DNA from: Planctomycetaceae bacterium
Lineage (GTDB): Bacteria > Planctomycetota > Planctomycetia > Planctomycetales > Planctomycetaceae
Direction of reading: 5' to 3'
DNA length: 64,000 nucleotides
NCBI GenBank assembly: GCA_041398785.1
Contig: JAWKUA010000006.1
Span: forward strand, 186,001 to 250,000
The position numbers and the translations under genes are program-made. The number at the start of each line of letters is the position of its first letter. Positions within the stretch are counted from its first letter, which is position 1. This document shows, piece by piece, positions 1-9,673 of the stretch. A model generated the notes under the pieces. It was given only the letters and a program-made list of their open reading frames with translations. It was not told where the DNA came from and ran no database searches.

Positions 1-2167
1 CGCCTTTGTCCGGAGAGTTGCCGGAACCTTCCAGCGACCGGACGACCGAAGTGTCACCGCCCGTTGTTAACCGTCGAATCGTTTCTTCGAACTGCCCGTC
101 GAGATTCAGGATGCTGGCCAGAGAAACTTCCGCCGCGATGATTTCGTCGGACGGTTCGCTGAATTCGTCCATATCCTGCCGAGCGAGTCCGATGCCCTGT
201 TCGAGCAAACTTCGGGCTTCACTCTTCCACTGCCGGATGACTTCCGAGTCGTGTTCGGCGCGGTCGCCGGTTTCAACGGCGGCCACGGTGGTCGCCCATG
301 CCGCCCAGTAGGCCTGACCGGCTTCGATGCGAGCCGTTGCGTATTCCGCGTCCGTTTCGGGAACTGCCAGAAACGACTCCACGGCTTTCAGCGGATCATT
401 CAACTGACGGTAGATCTTCCCCAGCCGAATGCGGGCTTCATTGCCTCGCCGCGACTGAGGATACCTGGCGATGATTTCCTCACACACGTCGCGGATCAGG
501 TTCACTTCGAATTCACGGTCGTCCGGACGAGCTTCATTCCATGCCTGCACGGCCGCCGTGATGGCGATTTCCGTCGCATTCAATGCTGTGTCCTGATCGG
601 CCTCGCCGTCCTTTTCCATGCAGTAGCGAGCCAGAATCAGTGCGTCGTAGCTCTTGCGCTGCCGGAGATAGATAAAGCTCAGCAGGTAGCGAGCCTGGGC
701 GATGGCTTTGGGATCGGTGGTGCCTTCCCGCAGACCAAGAGCGAGCTGCAGCAACCGTCCGACTTCGTTCAGATGCAGCATCAGAGCCTGATTGGCTGAC
801 TGTCGATCGGCAGGACCGGACGCCTGGTCGACGGACTCCTTCAGTTTTTCGATCTGCCCGATCATTCCGCGAGCACGCTCAAACGCGGTGTCGAAATCCC
901 GCGGCTCCTTGTCGGAATCACCAAGGACCGCCTTGATGCGGCGACCCATCGCGAGTGCCGGTTCGCGGTAGGCTCCCGGATATCGGCTGACCTGCTGAGC
1001 GTCGGCCATGGCCTGGCGAAGGAAGATGTCCCGCTGTGGTTCTTCCAGTTCACGATTCTCCGCCAGACGTTCTTCGGCGATTGCCTTTTCCCAGAGAATG
1101 CCCAGCCCGGTTTCGGTCAGCGATTCACGACGATGGGCCGTCAGCCATTCGTCGGCTTCCTTCAGAACCAGCTCGTGGCTGCTGCGTTCTTCGTGGTTCA
1201 GGCACATCAGCCGGTATTGCAGCGCGGTGTCCTTCAGTCGCAGCACGGCGGCGTTTTGCGACGGCTGGTCCTTTACTTCGTTGTAGATACCAAGCGCACG
1301 GCCGATGTCGTCCTGTTCCTGAAAGCATCGGCCCATCATCAGAAACGCCTGCAGGCCGGCGGGATTCTTGCGGTCCGTCTGATGGATTTCCTCATATTGC
1401 TTCGACGCTTCAATCAGAATCTCATGTCGCTCCTGACTGCCCGCGTCGTACGTCCTTCCCTTTTCGTAGGTGCAGCGAGCCAGTGTCAGCCATGCTCGCA
1501 GATACCGCCCGCGTGACAGCAGCCGTTCGGTGTAAAGTTCCGGTTCCCTGGTTTCATCAACGAACTGCGGATACGAATCGTACTGCTGTTTGTACTGGTC
1601 GTGAGCCTTCTGAAAGATGTCCTTCGCCTGGCCGATGAGTTCGCGGGCCTGTTGCTGCAGTTCCAGTTTGCGATCCGCGTTGGACGGCGCTTCCGTCTGC
1701 CACATCAGCGTCTGAGCTCGCTGGAACAGCAGTTCGCCGAGTTCCGAATTCGCAAACGCCGCCTGGTTGTGACCGGCATGTTCGGATGCGAATTTCTTCA
1801 GAAACACTTCCGCCTGGCCCAGGTACTGGTCGCGGTCTTCAGGAACCCGCGACGTCGTGCCCATTTCGCGGTACGTGATGCCGCGCTGCAGATCCAGAGT
1901 CTCCCGAAGTTCCGCCGGCACGTCTGATTGATTGGCGATGTCATCCAGATACTCCAGCGCCGAATCGAAATACTGCCGCTGCCGAAGTCCTTCCAGAAAA
2001 TCCAGATGCCGGTCGTCCGCCCGCACGTGCACAGACATACCAATGGCAATACCGGCGGCCAACAGCATTCGGCAGGCCAACAGGACTCGGCCGTCAGACG
2101 GGACTCGATCCGTAAACAGCGACCGATCAAAAACGCAGCGGGGAGCGACGGGAATGAAAACGTTCAT
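1..2167 (-). CDS. TPR-rich secreted protein, C-terminus cut by window edge
   Basis: An open frame runs from an ATG at 2167 on the minus strand to the window edge (722 codons visible) without a stop. The N-terminus has a basic stretch followed by a hydrophobic segment (about residues 30-47, LLACRMLLAAGIAIGM) and an Ala-Asp-Asp junction, as expected for a signal peptide or anchor. The rest is helical and shows tetratricopeptide-like pairs, such as the segments around YFDSALEYLDD and RALGIYNEV, with many Ala/Leu/Tyr helix contacts. TPR arrays scaffold protein-protein contacts, and the partner here is unknown. The protein is probably periplasmic or envelope-located. Both the reading frame and the amino-acid composition favour this strand over the shorter opposite-strand frames. 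The C-terminal length is unknown because the gene continues beyond position 1. Confidence 0.85.
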   Translation of the reverse strand, partial: MNVFIPVAPRCVFDRSLFTDRVPSDGRVLLACRMLLAAGIAIGMSVHVRADDRHLDFLEGLRQRQYFDSALEYLDDIANQSDVPAELRETLDLQRGITYREMGTTSRVPEDRDQYLGQAEVFLKKFASEHAGHNQAAFANSELGELLFQRAQTLMWQTEAPSNADRKLELQQQARELIGQAKDIFQKAHDQYKQQYDSYPQFVDETREPELYTERLLSRGRYLRAWLTLARCTYEKGRTYDAGSQERHEILIEASKQYEEIHQTDRKNPAGLQAFLMMGRCFQEQDDIGRALGIYNEVKDQPSQNAAVLRLKDTALQYRLMCLNHEERSSHELVLKEADEWLTAHRRESLTETGLGILWEKAIAEERLAENRELEEPQRDIFLRQAMADAQQVSRYPGAYREPALAMGRRIKAVLGDSDKEPRDFDTAFERARGMIGQIEKLKESVDQASGPADRQSANQALMLHLNEVGRLLQLALGLREGTTDPKAIAQARYLLSFIYLRQRKSYDALILARYCMEKDGEADQDTALNATEIAITAAVQAWNEARPDDREFEVNLIRDVCEEIIARYPQSRRGNEARIRLGKIYRQLNDPLKAVESFLAVPETDAEYATARIEAGQAYWAAWATTVAAVETGDRAEHDSEVIRQWKSEARSLLEQGIGLARQDMDEFSEPSDEIIAAEVSLASILNLDGQFEETIRRLTTGGDTSVVRSLEGSGNSPDKG

Positions 2168-2662
2168 CGAGATCCGATCCGATCGGAAGACCACATGCCG
2201 CAGAAGATGTTGATCCTGGCCCCGGAGAAGAATGACTTTTGACAACTCGGCGCGTGACTGGCCACAAGGGGCTTCATTCCGTTCGCAGCAGGACGCGGCC
2301 GAAACGGAAATTAGGCTTGTCGCAGGGCGTACCGACGACTCGACGGCGTGTACCAAACGTGACGTCAGATGCGCGGCGGAATCATATCCGCAAATGGCAC
2401 GAAAATCACAAAAAGCCGACTTGCGGTGAACGGCTCTGCCGACAGGTGCTGTCTGACATTCCACGCATACTGCCGAGCGCCGAATGCGGGCAAACACGCC
2501 CACCTGTGTTTATGTAAACCATGCCCGCCTGAGATGCAGGATAAATCTCCGCATCGGAAACCACAATGGCGACGCGGCGCGGCCGGTTTCCGAATCTGCC
2601 CCGCAGCCTTCCGTTTCGATTCGTCCCGCAGAGCCATCACGGGCGGCAGCGATCAACAGCGA
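2168..2662. other. Intergenic region between two minus-strand genes, nothing recognised
   Basis: About 495 bases with no frame that looks like a protein and no RNA gene or repeat that I recognise. It must hold the promoter of the TPR gene (start 2167) and the 3' end of the prepilin peptidase transcript. Opposite-strand open frames here continue from the antisense of the peptidase gene and have unnatural composition. Confidence 0.5.
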
Positions 2663-3676
2663 TCAGTGTCGAAGTCGGTTGGCGGGAAGGCTGCGGAAAC
2701 CTCGCAGCAACAGCAGCAGAACCAGCAAAGTCACCCAGGCACCCGCCACCAGTCCGGCGACGGATGGCCAGTGACTGAAGATGTCCCGCAGCGTAAAGAA
2801 GTCGGCCCACAGCCATCGCCAGGTACACAGCACAATTACCGCCGATGCCGCCAGATACGGACCATACGCCACGAACGAGCGGCCGCTGACGATACGTGTC
2901 ACCAGTCCCACGATCAGTCCCGCCAGCGGAGCGAAGCCCAGAACGCACAGCACCGGCTGCCAGCCAATGAAGGCTCCGATCATCGCCATCAGCGTCACGT
3001 CGCCAAACCCCAGCGCCGGGTAGCCGAGAACCAGGTGAGAACTGAACCGGATCAGCCACGTCAGCGTTGCTCCGACTACCAGACCCGCACTGCTCCAGGC
3101 AAGGCCGTGAAGATGCTGATGGTTCTTCATCCACTCCGGAAGATACGGTCCCTGAATTCCCGGAATCACATCGTCCCAGTTCACCCAGATATGAATGATC
3201 TGAAGCTCGCCCGTTGCGAAAGCTCCCGTAATCGCAACCAGAATCCCCGTAACAATGACCGCGTCGGGAATCACGTAGTCCAGGAAATCGGTCACGACGG
3301 CAACGGTCATCAGGAACAACAGCGCGAAGTGAAAAGGCAGCCGGTAGAACGACAGCGGCGCGGACGGCTGGACCTCATCAAGCCGCTGGCAGCCTCCGCC
3401 GCCGGCGTCCAGCAGCAGCCAGCAGTACGCCGCAAACAGCAGCCCCAGACTTAAACTGGTCAGCAGCGGCCAATAGAGTTTCGACGTCCGGCCGCAGTTC
3501 CGGCACCGGACCGAAGCCAGCGACGCCCACACCTGGACGGCCGACGTCGCTTCGCCGCAGGCCGAACACCGCACGAGTTCCGTCGGCGCGGAGTCGGCTA
3601 CCATCAGCGCAGCCCACGCCGCGGCAATTCGGCCCAGCACGCATCCGGCGGCCAGCGATGTCAGGTAAAGCAGCAT
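2663..3676 (-). CDS. Prepilin peptidase (type IV leader peptidase, A24 family)
   Basis: Inner-membrane aspartic protease that cleaves, and in many family members N-methylates, type IV prepilin or pseudopilin leaders. The sequence shows a hydrophobic N-terminus (MLLYLTSLAAGCVLGR), then two CxxC pairs (CSAC and CRNC) typical of the cytoplasmic zinc-binding insert of PilD-type enzymes, then several membrane segments. The two catalytic aspartates are in the segments VVTDFLDYVIPDAV and GFGDVTLMAMIGAF (GxGD motif). I chose the ATG at 3676 because it places the first membrane helix at the N-terminus; a TTG 13 codons upstream is also open. At about 337 residues it is longer than usual, owing to a loop between the two motifs. 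A substrate candidate in this window is the DUF1559 prepilin-like protein at 60.8 kb. Confidence 0.88.
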   Translation of the reverse strand: MLLYLTSLAAGCVLGRIAAAWAALMVADSAPTELVRCSACGEATSAVQVWASLASVRCRNCGRTSKLYWPLLTSLSLGLLFAAYCWLLLDAGGGGCQRLDEVQPSAPLSFYRLPFHFALLFLMTVAVVTDFLDYVIPDAVIVTGILVAITGAFATGELQIIHIWVNWDDVIPGIQGPYLPEWMKNHQHLHGLAWSSAGLVVGATLTWLIRFSSHLVLGYPALGFGDVTLMAMIGAFIGWQPVLCVLGFAPLAGLIVGLVTRIVSGRSFVAYGPYLAASAVIVLCTWRWLWADFFTLRDIFSHWPSVAGLVAGAWVTLLVLLLLLRGFRSLPANRLRH

Positions 3677-3806
3677 GGCGGGGAGTCTATCAGTCGTTTT
3701 CGCCAGCCGCGACAACTCACGCCAGGCTGCTCAACTTTCGGGCAGAGTGCTGTCGGTCGCAGCAGGTGAGCCGTCCAAAACGGCCCGCGCGGCGGGATTT
3801 GAGTGC

Positions 3807-3822
3807 TGGCACGTCAATTGCA
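3807..3822 (+). promoter_or_regulatory. Sigma-54 (RpoN) -24/-12 promoter upstream of glnB
   Basis: The sequence TGGCACG-TCAA-TTGCA matches the sigma-54 consensus TGGCACG-N4-TTGCW at every defined position, with the correct GG/GC spacing. Transcription would start near 3832-3834, leaving a 5' leader of about 56 bases before the glnB ATG at 3890. Sigma-54 control of P-II genes is well known in nitrogen regulation. The match is seen directly; activity is inferred. I did not find a clear NtrC-type enhancer pair upstream. Confidence 0.8.
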
Positions 3823-3889
3823 ACACAGACTCCGCAGGTTGTGCTACGCCCCGTCGAATCCTGAAACGCTGGTCTGAAAAGAGGAATCC

Positions 3890-4228
3890 ATGAAGAAGCT
3901 CGAAGCTGTAATCCGTCACTACAAGCTGGAAGACGTGAAGACAGCTTTGACCGGAATCGGCGTTCAGGGCATGACGGTCTCTGAAGTGCGAGGCTTCGGC
4001 CGGCAGCGAGGCCACAAGGAAACCTATCGCGGAGCCGAATACACGGTGGACTTCATGCCGAAGGTCCGCGTGGAGGTTGTGGTCCCCGACGGTGAAATCG
4101 ACGGCGCCATCACCGCGATGTGTGAAGCGGCCCGCACCGGTCAGGTCGGCGACGGAAAGATCTTCGTTTCCAGCCTGGAACAGATCGTTCGAATCCGCAC
4201 CGGCGAAAGCGGCGAAGACGCCATCTGA
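3890..4228 (+). CDS. glnB: Nitrogen regulatory protein P-II
   Basis: Small trimeric signalling protein that reads 2-oxoglutarate and ATP/ADP and controls nitrogen assimilation through partner proteins. At 112 residues the length is exactly that of the family. The N-terminus MKKLEAVIRHYKLEDVKTAL is typical. The T-loop carries the conserved YRGAEY segment with Tyr51, the uridylylation site in proteobacterial GlnB. The second signature, TGQVGDGKIFVSSLEQIVRIRTGE, covers the nucleotide-binding B-loop and the C-terminal strand. The start ATG is preceded by AGAGGA at good spacing. It is monocistronic: a long gap and a repeat follow before ligA, and no amtB or glnA is adjacent. A consensus sigma-54 promoter lies 68-83 bases upstream, suggesting nitrogen-limited expression. 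GlnB and GlnK cannot be told apart from sequence alone. Confidence 0.96.
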   Translation: MKKLEAVIRHYKLEDVKTALTGIGVQGMTVSEVRGFGRQRGHKETYRGAEYTVDFMPKVRVEVVVPDGEIDGAITAMCEAARTGQVGDGKIFVSSLEQIVRIRTGESGEDAI

Positions 4229-4288
4229 CTGGTCAGGAAGCACAACTCGTTCGGCCTCACAACCGTTCATTGCGTCCGCCCCGCATTG

Positions 4289-4362
4289 CCCCCTCTCCCG
4301 CGCAGCGGGAGAGGGAGATTTTTCTGCGTTCAGCAGAAAAATCGGGGTGAGGGCCGGCCGCG
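4289..4362 (+). repeat. Dispersed double-hairpin repeat, copy A
   Basis: About 74 bases with two perfect hairpins. The first has arms CCCTCTCCCGC (4291-4301) and its complement (4305-4315). The second has arms GATTTTTCTGC (4317-4327) and its complement (4333-4343). A tail of GGGGTGAGGGCCGGCCGCGC follows. A near-identical copy lies in reverse orientation at about 62045-62118, so this is a dispersed repeat and not a one-off terminator, although the first hairpin could terminate glnB transcripts. Confidence 0.8.
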
Positions 4363-4542
4363 CAAACTACGCGCAGCAAGCGAGTCTCCCGCCCGCCCCG
4401 CCGCAACGCGACTGAACGAGCCACCGTCGCCGCTGACACGTCATTTCCGCGCCGTGGTCGCTGCGTCAGCAGTGAACCGCGCCGTCAGATTCTGCTAGAT
4501 TGCCCGTGGGAAGATTCGTTCTGTCGCTCGCGCGCAAATCCG

Positions 4543-6563
4543 ATGACCAAAGCCATCCTTCGCGAAGTGCAGCAGCTTCGCGCCGAACTGGAACGCCATA
4601 ACCGGCTGTATTACGTCGATTCGCGACCGGAGATTTCCGACCGCGAATACGACCGGCTGATGGCACGGCTGCAGGAACTGGAAGCCGCTCACCCGGAATA
4701 CGATTCTCCGAGCAGTCCGTCGCATAAAGTCGGCGGCGAACCGATTGAAGGCTTCACAACCGTCGAACATCGTGTTCCGATGCTGTCGATCGACAACGTG
4801 TTTGAAGAAAGCGTTCTGCTGAAGTGGGACGCGGAGCTTCGCCGGTCCTTCAATCGTGACGCGCTCGACTACAGCCTGGAATTCAAAATCGACGGCGTGG
4901 CTCTGGCACTGATCTACGAACGGGGGGAACTCGTCTGCGCGGTGACTCGCGGCGATGGTCGAGTCGGTGACGACATCACTCACAACGCACGCGTCGTTGC
5001 CGGTGTTCCGCTGCGGCTGATGACCGACGATCCTCCGCCGGTGCTGGAAGTTCGCGGCGAAGTCATGATTCACAACGAAGACTTCGCGGAATTCCAGGCG
5101 CGGCAGTCGGCAGCCGGCGAAGAACCGTTCCGGAATCCCCGCAACGCCGCCGCCGGAGCACTCAAGCTGCTCGACCCGAAACTCGCACGACAGCGCGGCC
5201 TGCGGTTTCTGGCGCATGGTGTTGGTTACGTCGAAGGAACTTCCGGGACACCTACATTCAGTTTCTTGATGACATTCGAAAGCTTGGAATCCCCGTGACT
5301 CCCGGTGTGCGCGAAGCGATCGGCATCGAGCAGCTTCAGTCGCAAATGGCCGCGATGATCGAAATGGTGCCGGAGCTGCCCTTCGAAGTCGATGGCATCG
5401 TCATCAAGCTCAACCAACTCGCGGACCGCGAAGAACTGGGAGTGACGTCAAAAAGCCCGCGCTGGGTCCGCGCCTACAAGTGGGAGCGGTACGAAGCCGA
5501 AACGAAAGTCGCCAACATCACGGTTCAGGTCGGCAAGACGGGAACGCTGACTCCCGTGGCGGAGCTGGAACCGGTCGAGATCGACAGCACGATTGTTTCG
5601 CGAGCCAGTCTGCATAACCGTGACGAACTGCAGCGGCTGGGTGTGAAGATCGGCGACACCGTTCTTGTCGAAAAGGCCGGAAAGATCATTCCGCATGTGC
5701 TGCGAGTGAACGAATCGGTCCGCACCGGCAGCGAGCAGGAGTTTTCGTTTCCAACAGCGTGCCCGGAATGCGGTGCCGCCGTGCAGCAGGACGAAGGCGG
5801 CGTCTATGTGCGCTGCCCGAACCCGTCCTGTCCGGCTCAGCTTCGCGAAACCCTCGTCTACTACGCATCGCGACCGGCGATGGATATCGATGGCCTCGGC
5901 GAAAAACTCATCGGCCGTTTGCTGGACGAAAAACTCGTCGACGGCATTCCTTCGCTGTACCGGCTGCGGGACCATCGGGAACAACTGCTGGCTCTTCGCG
6001 GCCTGAAGGAAAAGTCGGTCGACAATCTGTTCGCGGGAATGGAATCGTCGAAGACCCAGCCGCTGTGGCGACTGCTGACCGGGCTGAATATCCGTCACGT
6101 CGGGCAGAGCAACGCTCAGCGTCTGGAAGACGCGTTCGGCACGATCGACGAAATTTCCGCGCAGCCGGTGGAAGTTCTGGCCGCGGTCGACGATATCGGG
6201 CCCGTCATCGCGGCGTCGGTGCAGGGATTCTTTTCGTCGGACTTTGGCCGTTCGCTGATTGAGGAACTGCGGGGACTTGGTCTGAACTTCGGCACACCGA
6301 TCGATCGCACAAAAACCGCTGCGGCCGGCGACGGAAAACTCAGCGGAAAAACGGTCGTCGTGACGGGAACGTTGTCCGGCATGACTCGCGACGAAGCCAA
6401 ACAGCTCATCCGTGACCACGGTGGCAAAGCGGCGGGAAGCGTGTCAAAGAAAACCAACTTTGTCGTCGCCGGCGAAAACGCCGGCAGCAAACTGTCAAAG
6501 GCGGAAGAACTCGGCATCCAGGTGCTGACCGAAGACGAGTTCCGCAGGCTGCTTGAGAAGTAG
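4543..6563 (+). CDS. ligA: NAD-dependent DNA ligase, interrupted by a -1 frameshift
   Basis: Seals nicks in duplex DNA using NAD+. The first frame (4543-5298) encodes the adenylation domain through residue ~235, including the nucleotidyl-lysine motif KIDG (Lys115), the EVRGEV motif and the NPRNAAAG segment. The second frame encodes the rest: the FEVDGIVIK motif, OB fold, a four-cysteine zinc finger (CPEC and CPNPSC), helix-hairpin-helix repeats and a C-terminal BRCT domain (LSGKTVVVTGTLSG). The frames switch within the GGG run at 5245-5247. Adding one G restores a continuous TSG-DTYIQFLDDIRKLGIPV, which matches family order. All catalytic motifs are otherwise present and the gene shows no other decay. 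Since LigA is normally essential, a sequencing or assembly deletion is more likely than a true loss. The start ATG gives the usual N-terminus with the YYxxxxPxISDxEYD region. Confidence 0.93.
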
Positions 6564-6613
6564 CCCGAACGCATCTTCGTGGCAAGACTTCGCCTTCGCA
6601 CGCCGTTCGCGCG

Positions 6614-6637
6614 GCCCGGTTTTTTGAAGAACCGGGC
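6614..6637. terminator. Hairpin between convergent genes, possible bidirectional terminator
   Basis: Perfect 8-bp stem GCCCGGTT / AACCGGGC with an 8-base loop, placed between the 3' end of ligA (6563) and the 3' end of the minus-strand VIT-vWA gene (6705). There is no clear downstream U-tract on either strand, so intrinsic termination is only plausible. Confidence 0.4.
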
Positions 6638-6704
6638 GACGACTGGAAAATTGTGACCGGCGCCTGCGCAGACACGCTGGCCTGAGGCGCGTTGTGCCGC
6701 CGAA

Positions 6705-9452
6705 TCACCGCACCGTCGTTTCGTACTTGACGCCTTCGGGGACCGGCACCGGCACGGCCACGGTTGTGCCGAAATCGCCCGACGTCTTTGACATCGAATC
6801 GACAGCCACGAACGCTGTGAACGAACTCATCAGGTTGTAGTTCAGCGCTGTCTGAGTCACCAGTTGCTGCACTTCGGCGGCCTGTGATGGTTCGCCAGTC
6901 GCGTCCATCATCAGGTCTTTGATTTTCATCCGAGCCCAGACCGCCGCGATGCCGTTGTGCTTTTCGGTCGCGTCGTCTTCGTCCAGTGACACGGCAAACG
7001 ATGTCGGTTCCATACCGACCAGACCGCCGACTTTCACCGTGCCCGGTTCACCCTTGAATCGTCCGGTGAGAATCACGGGCCGACCCACAATCAGATCCGG
7101 CAGTCGCTCTGGATATACGTCGGCGACTTTCATCGTGCCCCAGTCGATCGATAGGTCTGTCATCGCCGGGTGACTGATCCGCTGGTTGAAATGATCCATG
7201 ATCGCGGCTGCATCGTCGTTCAGGCTCAGGTACGCGACGGCACCGCGGCCTTCCATCGCCATTCGATCCATCAGGTAACGATTCGGCGACTGGCCGACTC
7301 CGAAGCTGAAGACTCGCGACGGTCCCAGTTTGCTTCGCAGAGTTCCCAGAATCTGCTGTTCGTTGCCGATGTAGCCATCCGTCATGAACGACACCAGCCG
7401 GAACCGGCCTTCGTCATGAGGAAAATCGAGTGCCGCCTTAATGCCTTCGATCATCTGAGTTCCGCCGGAACCGCTCAGTCCGTTCAGATACCGCAGACCG
7501 CGGCCGATGTTTTCCGCCGTGGCGACAACAGGTTCGCTGCCAAGCTGCGACGAGTTGTTCGAGAACTGGATGATCTGAAACGTGTCTCGCGGTGTCAGCG
7601 ATTGCAGCGCGTGGGCGATCGCGGTCTTCGCCTGTTCGATCGGCTTGCCGCTCATGCTTCCGGAACAGTCCAGCACGAACACCATTTCCATTGGGCTGCG
7701 CCGGACCGACTTCAGCTCAGCCGGAGGATACAGCATCATCGTGAAATACTTGCCCTGTTCGTCTTCGTGAGTCAGCAGTGCGGTCTTGATCTGATCGCCG
7801 GCGACTCGGTATCGAAGCACGAAATCCCTGTTCGGAATCGTGTCGTTCGAAGCCAGTTCGATCTTCCGCCGGCATTCTGAGATCGGCTGCGATTTGACCG
7901 CGTGATTGACGCTGTGAATGTCTTCGATGTCGACTCCCGCGTTGATGTTCAGCGTCAGAGAGATGTCGTGACCGCTGCGTTCGTGAGGTGCCAGGTACTG
8001 CACTTCGGTTGACTGTCCGCTGCTGCCGTGTGCTCCGCGAGCGACAGCGCCGACACCGTCCGTGGTGGCCGGAGGATTAAAGCGGGGACCGACAACCATC
8101 GGGAACACAAACTCGTAGGCTCCGTCGTCATAGCGCAGTGTGCTGAAGTATCGGATGTTGATGTCGATCTGTTTGCCCGGCTCGATGTTGGCAACCTTCT
8201 GAGTGAAGATATTGGGTCGCTCCTGAGTCAGCAGCGACGCGACGTGGCCCTGCCGGCGAGCGTTTGCATAAATCTGTTCGGCCTTTTCGCGTTCACGGAT
8301 GATGCCGCGGATTTTTCGGTCGCCGACAGTCATCACAAACTCATTGACGGCCGCGTCCTCCGGCAGCGGGAATACGTACACCGCCTCAATCTTCGAACTG
8401 TAGGGATTGTGAAACTGCTGAGTGACGTCGACGCTGGCGATGTAGCCGTCGATGGTCCCTTCAACCGACGTGTGCTTCAGCGGAACGGGCACACGTTCTG
8501 CTGCGTTCGGCAGTTGTGCCATCAACGCACCACAGCCGGGAACTTCGGGATTCGGCATCGCAGGCTGAGGCGTGTCGACGGCCTTGGCGATAATCCACAG
8601 TTCTTCACCCGGCTGCAGGTCGAACGTCAGGGGCCGCTGGTTTCGTTGCTCTTTCTTCGACTTGTTCTCGAACGCGTCGAACCCGTCCATCAGCATGAAG
8701 CGATGGCCGGCTTGATAATCCCGCGAGTCGTCCGCCTCTGTTTGACCGCCCGCAAGTTCCGGTGCGTCGGCAGAAGTCGCCGGAGCCTCAACGGCCGAAC
8801 GGCCTTCTTTCGCCGATCGCGATTCCTCCCGCCCGCGGCGCTTTGAAAGACCGGCATTGTCAGAACGGGCGGCTGAATCAGGCGCATATCCGCCGACTCC
8901 CGCCCCCCCTCTGCCGGCTACTGAGGAATCGCCGCCGGACACTCCGGGATAGCCGCCCATTGCGCCGGGGTATTTAGCCTTGTCGCCCATCTCCCCACCG
9001 TCAGTTGTCTGTGCGGTCCCAAACCGACTCCTGATTGCCTCCACGCTTTTTCCATCTGCATCGGAAAGCCCGTCGCCTGGTTCCGGTGACGCCTCGGTTG
9101 GCAACTTCTCCTCAGCGAATTCAGCTGCAGCCGGAAGTTCGATCTCAGGCTTGACTCGAGTGCCGTCCGGGCCCGCGGGGGTTTCAACGATGACTGCGGC
9201 GTCATTAGTCCGGTGGTCAGTTTCTCGGACTGTCTCCGACGCCGGGACCGGTGCGGCGATTGTGTCTTCCGCCGCCGCGTCGTCCCGCCACGTCTGGCTG
9301 AATGCCGGCGTGGTTTCCGGTCGGGCCGTCGGCGAAGACGCCACGTTGCCAACCTCTTCACCTTCCTGCCCGCAACCCGCGTGAATCACGCAAATCAGAC
9401 CAGCCACGGTCGCTGCCAACAGCCAGCGGTTCTGAGTTTGTCGAAGTCTCAT
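6705..9452 (-). CDS. VIT and vWA domain lipoprotein
   Basis: Predicted envelope lipoprotein: MRLRQTQNRWLLAATVAG then a lipobox ending IHAGC, so the mature protein would begin at Cys28. A long low-complexity linker (Glu/Ala/Ser/Gly-rich, to about residue 270) follows. A VIT domain comes next, recognisable from the segment FHNPYSSKIEAVYVFPLPEDAAV and the later IYANARRQGHVASLLTQERP. A von Willebrand A domain then shows the metal-site motif DCSGSMSG and a conserved downstream GGTQM. This domain pair resembles inter-alpha-trypsin inhibitor heavy chains and is common in large planctomycetal surface proteins; the ligand is unknown. The ATG at 9452 was chosen because it has an AGGAAGG ribosome site and yields the lipoprotein signal; the frame is open 25 codons further upstream. 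It lies downstream of the cohesin-like and dockerin genes on the same strand. Confidence 0.87.
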   Translation of the reverse strand: MRLRQTQNRWLLAATVAGLICVIHAGCGQEGEEVGNVASSPTARPETTPAFSQTWRDDAAAEDTIAAPVPASETVRETDHRTNDAAVIVETPAGPDGTRVKPEIELPAAAEFAEEKLPTEASPEPGDGLSDADGKSVEAIRSRFGTAQTTDGGEMGDKAKYPGAMGGYPGVSGGDSSVAGRGGAGVGGYAPDSAARSDNAGLSKRRGREESRSAKEGRSAVEAPATSADAPELAGGQTEADDSRDYQAGHRFMLMDGFDAFENKSKKEQRNQRPLTFDLQPGEELWIIAKAVDTPQPAMPNPEVPGCGALMAQLPNAAERVPVPLKHTSVEGTIDGYIASVDVTQQFHNPYSSKIEAVYVFPLPEDAAVNEFVMTVGDRKIRGIIREREKAEQIYANARRQGHVASLLTQERPNIFTQKVANIEPGKQIDINIRYFSTLRYDDGAYEFVFPMVVGPRFNPPATTDGVGAVARGAHGSSGQSTEVQYLAPHERSGHDISLTLNINAGVDIEDIHSVNHAVKSQPISECRRKIELASNDTIPNRDFVLRYRVAGDQIKTALLTHEDEQGKYFTMMLYPPAELKSVRRSPMEMVFVLDCSGSMSGKPIEQAKTAIAHALQSLTPRDTFQIIQFSNNSSQLGSEPVVATAENIGRGLRYLNGLSGSGGTQMIEGIKAALDFPHDEGRFRLVSFMTDGYIGNEQQILGTLRSKLGPSRVFSFGVGQSPNRYLMDRMAMEGRGAVAYLSLNDDAAAIMDHFNQRISHPAMTDLSIDWGTMKVADVYPERLPDLIVGRPVILTGRFKGEPGTVKVGGLVGMEPTSFAVSLDEDDATEKHNGIAAVWARMKIKDLMMDATGEPSQAAEVQQLVTQTALNYNLMSSFTAFVAVDSMSKTSGDFGTTVAVPVPVPEGVKYETTVR

Positions 9453-9673
9453 GATTTCAAACCTTCCTGTTCGGGATCGAGTTCGTATTTTCTGATCACC
9501 GGGTACCACGGATTGCCGTTCAGGCAAGCTGTGCGGCGCAGCCGTCGGAAACCCGCCTTGTGTTCGCTTCGTTTGGAGATCGTTGATCCCCGGTTTCAGT
9601 TCGCTTCGTCAGCAGTTTCCGACCGCTTCGCGGTGCACCCTGCCGGACGCAGGATGTGGTACCCGCAGCGCCG

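Noticed and set aside
2369..3454. 361-codon plus-strand frame opposite the prepilin peptidase
   Set aside because: The minus strand encodes a clear A24 peptidase with GxGD and CxxC motifs; the plus frame is Gln/Arg/His-rich.
5235..5262. Programmed -1 frameshifting in ligA
   Set aside because: A GGG run without a X-XXY-YYZ slippery heptamer or clear stimulatory structure; ligA is not known to use it. A missing base is simpler.
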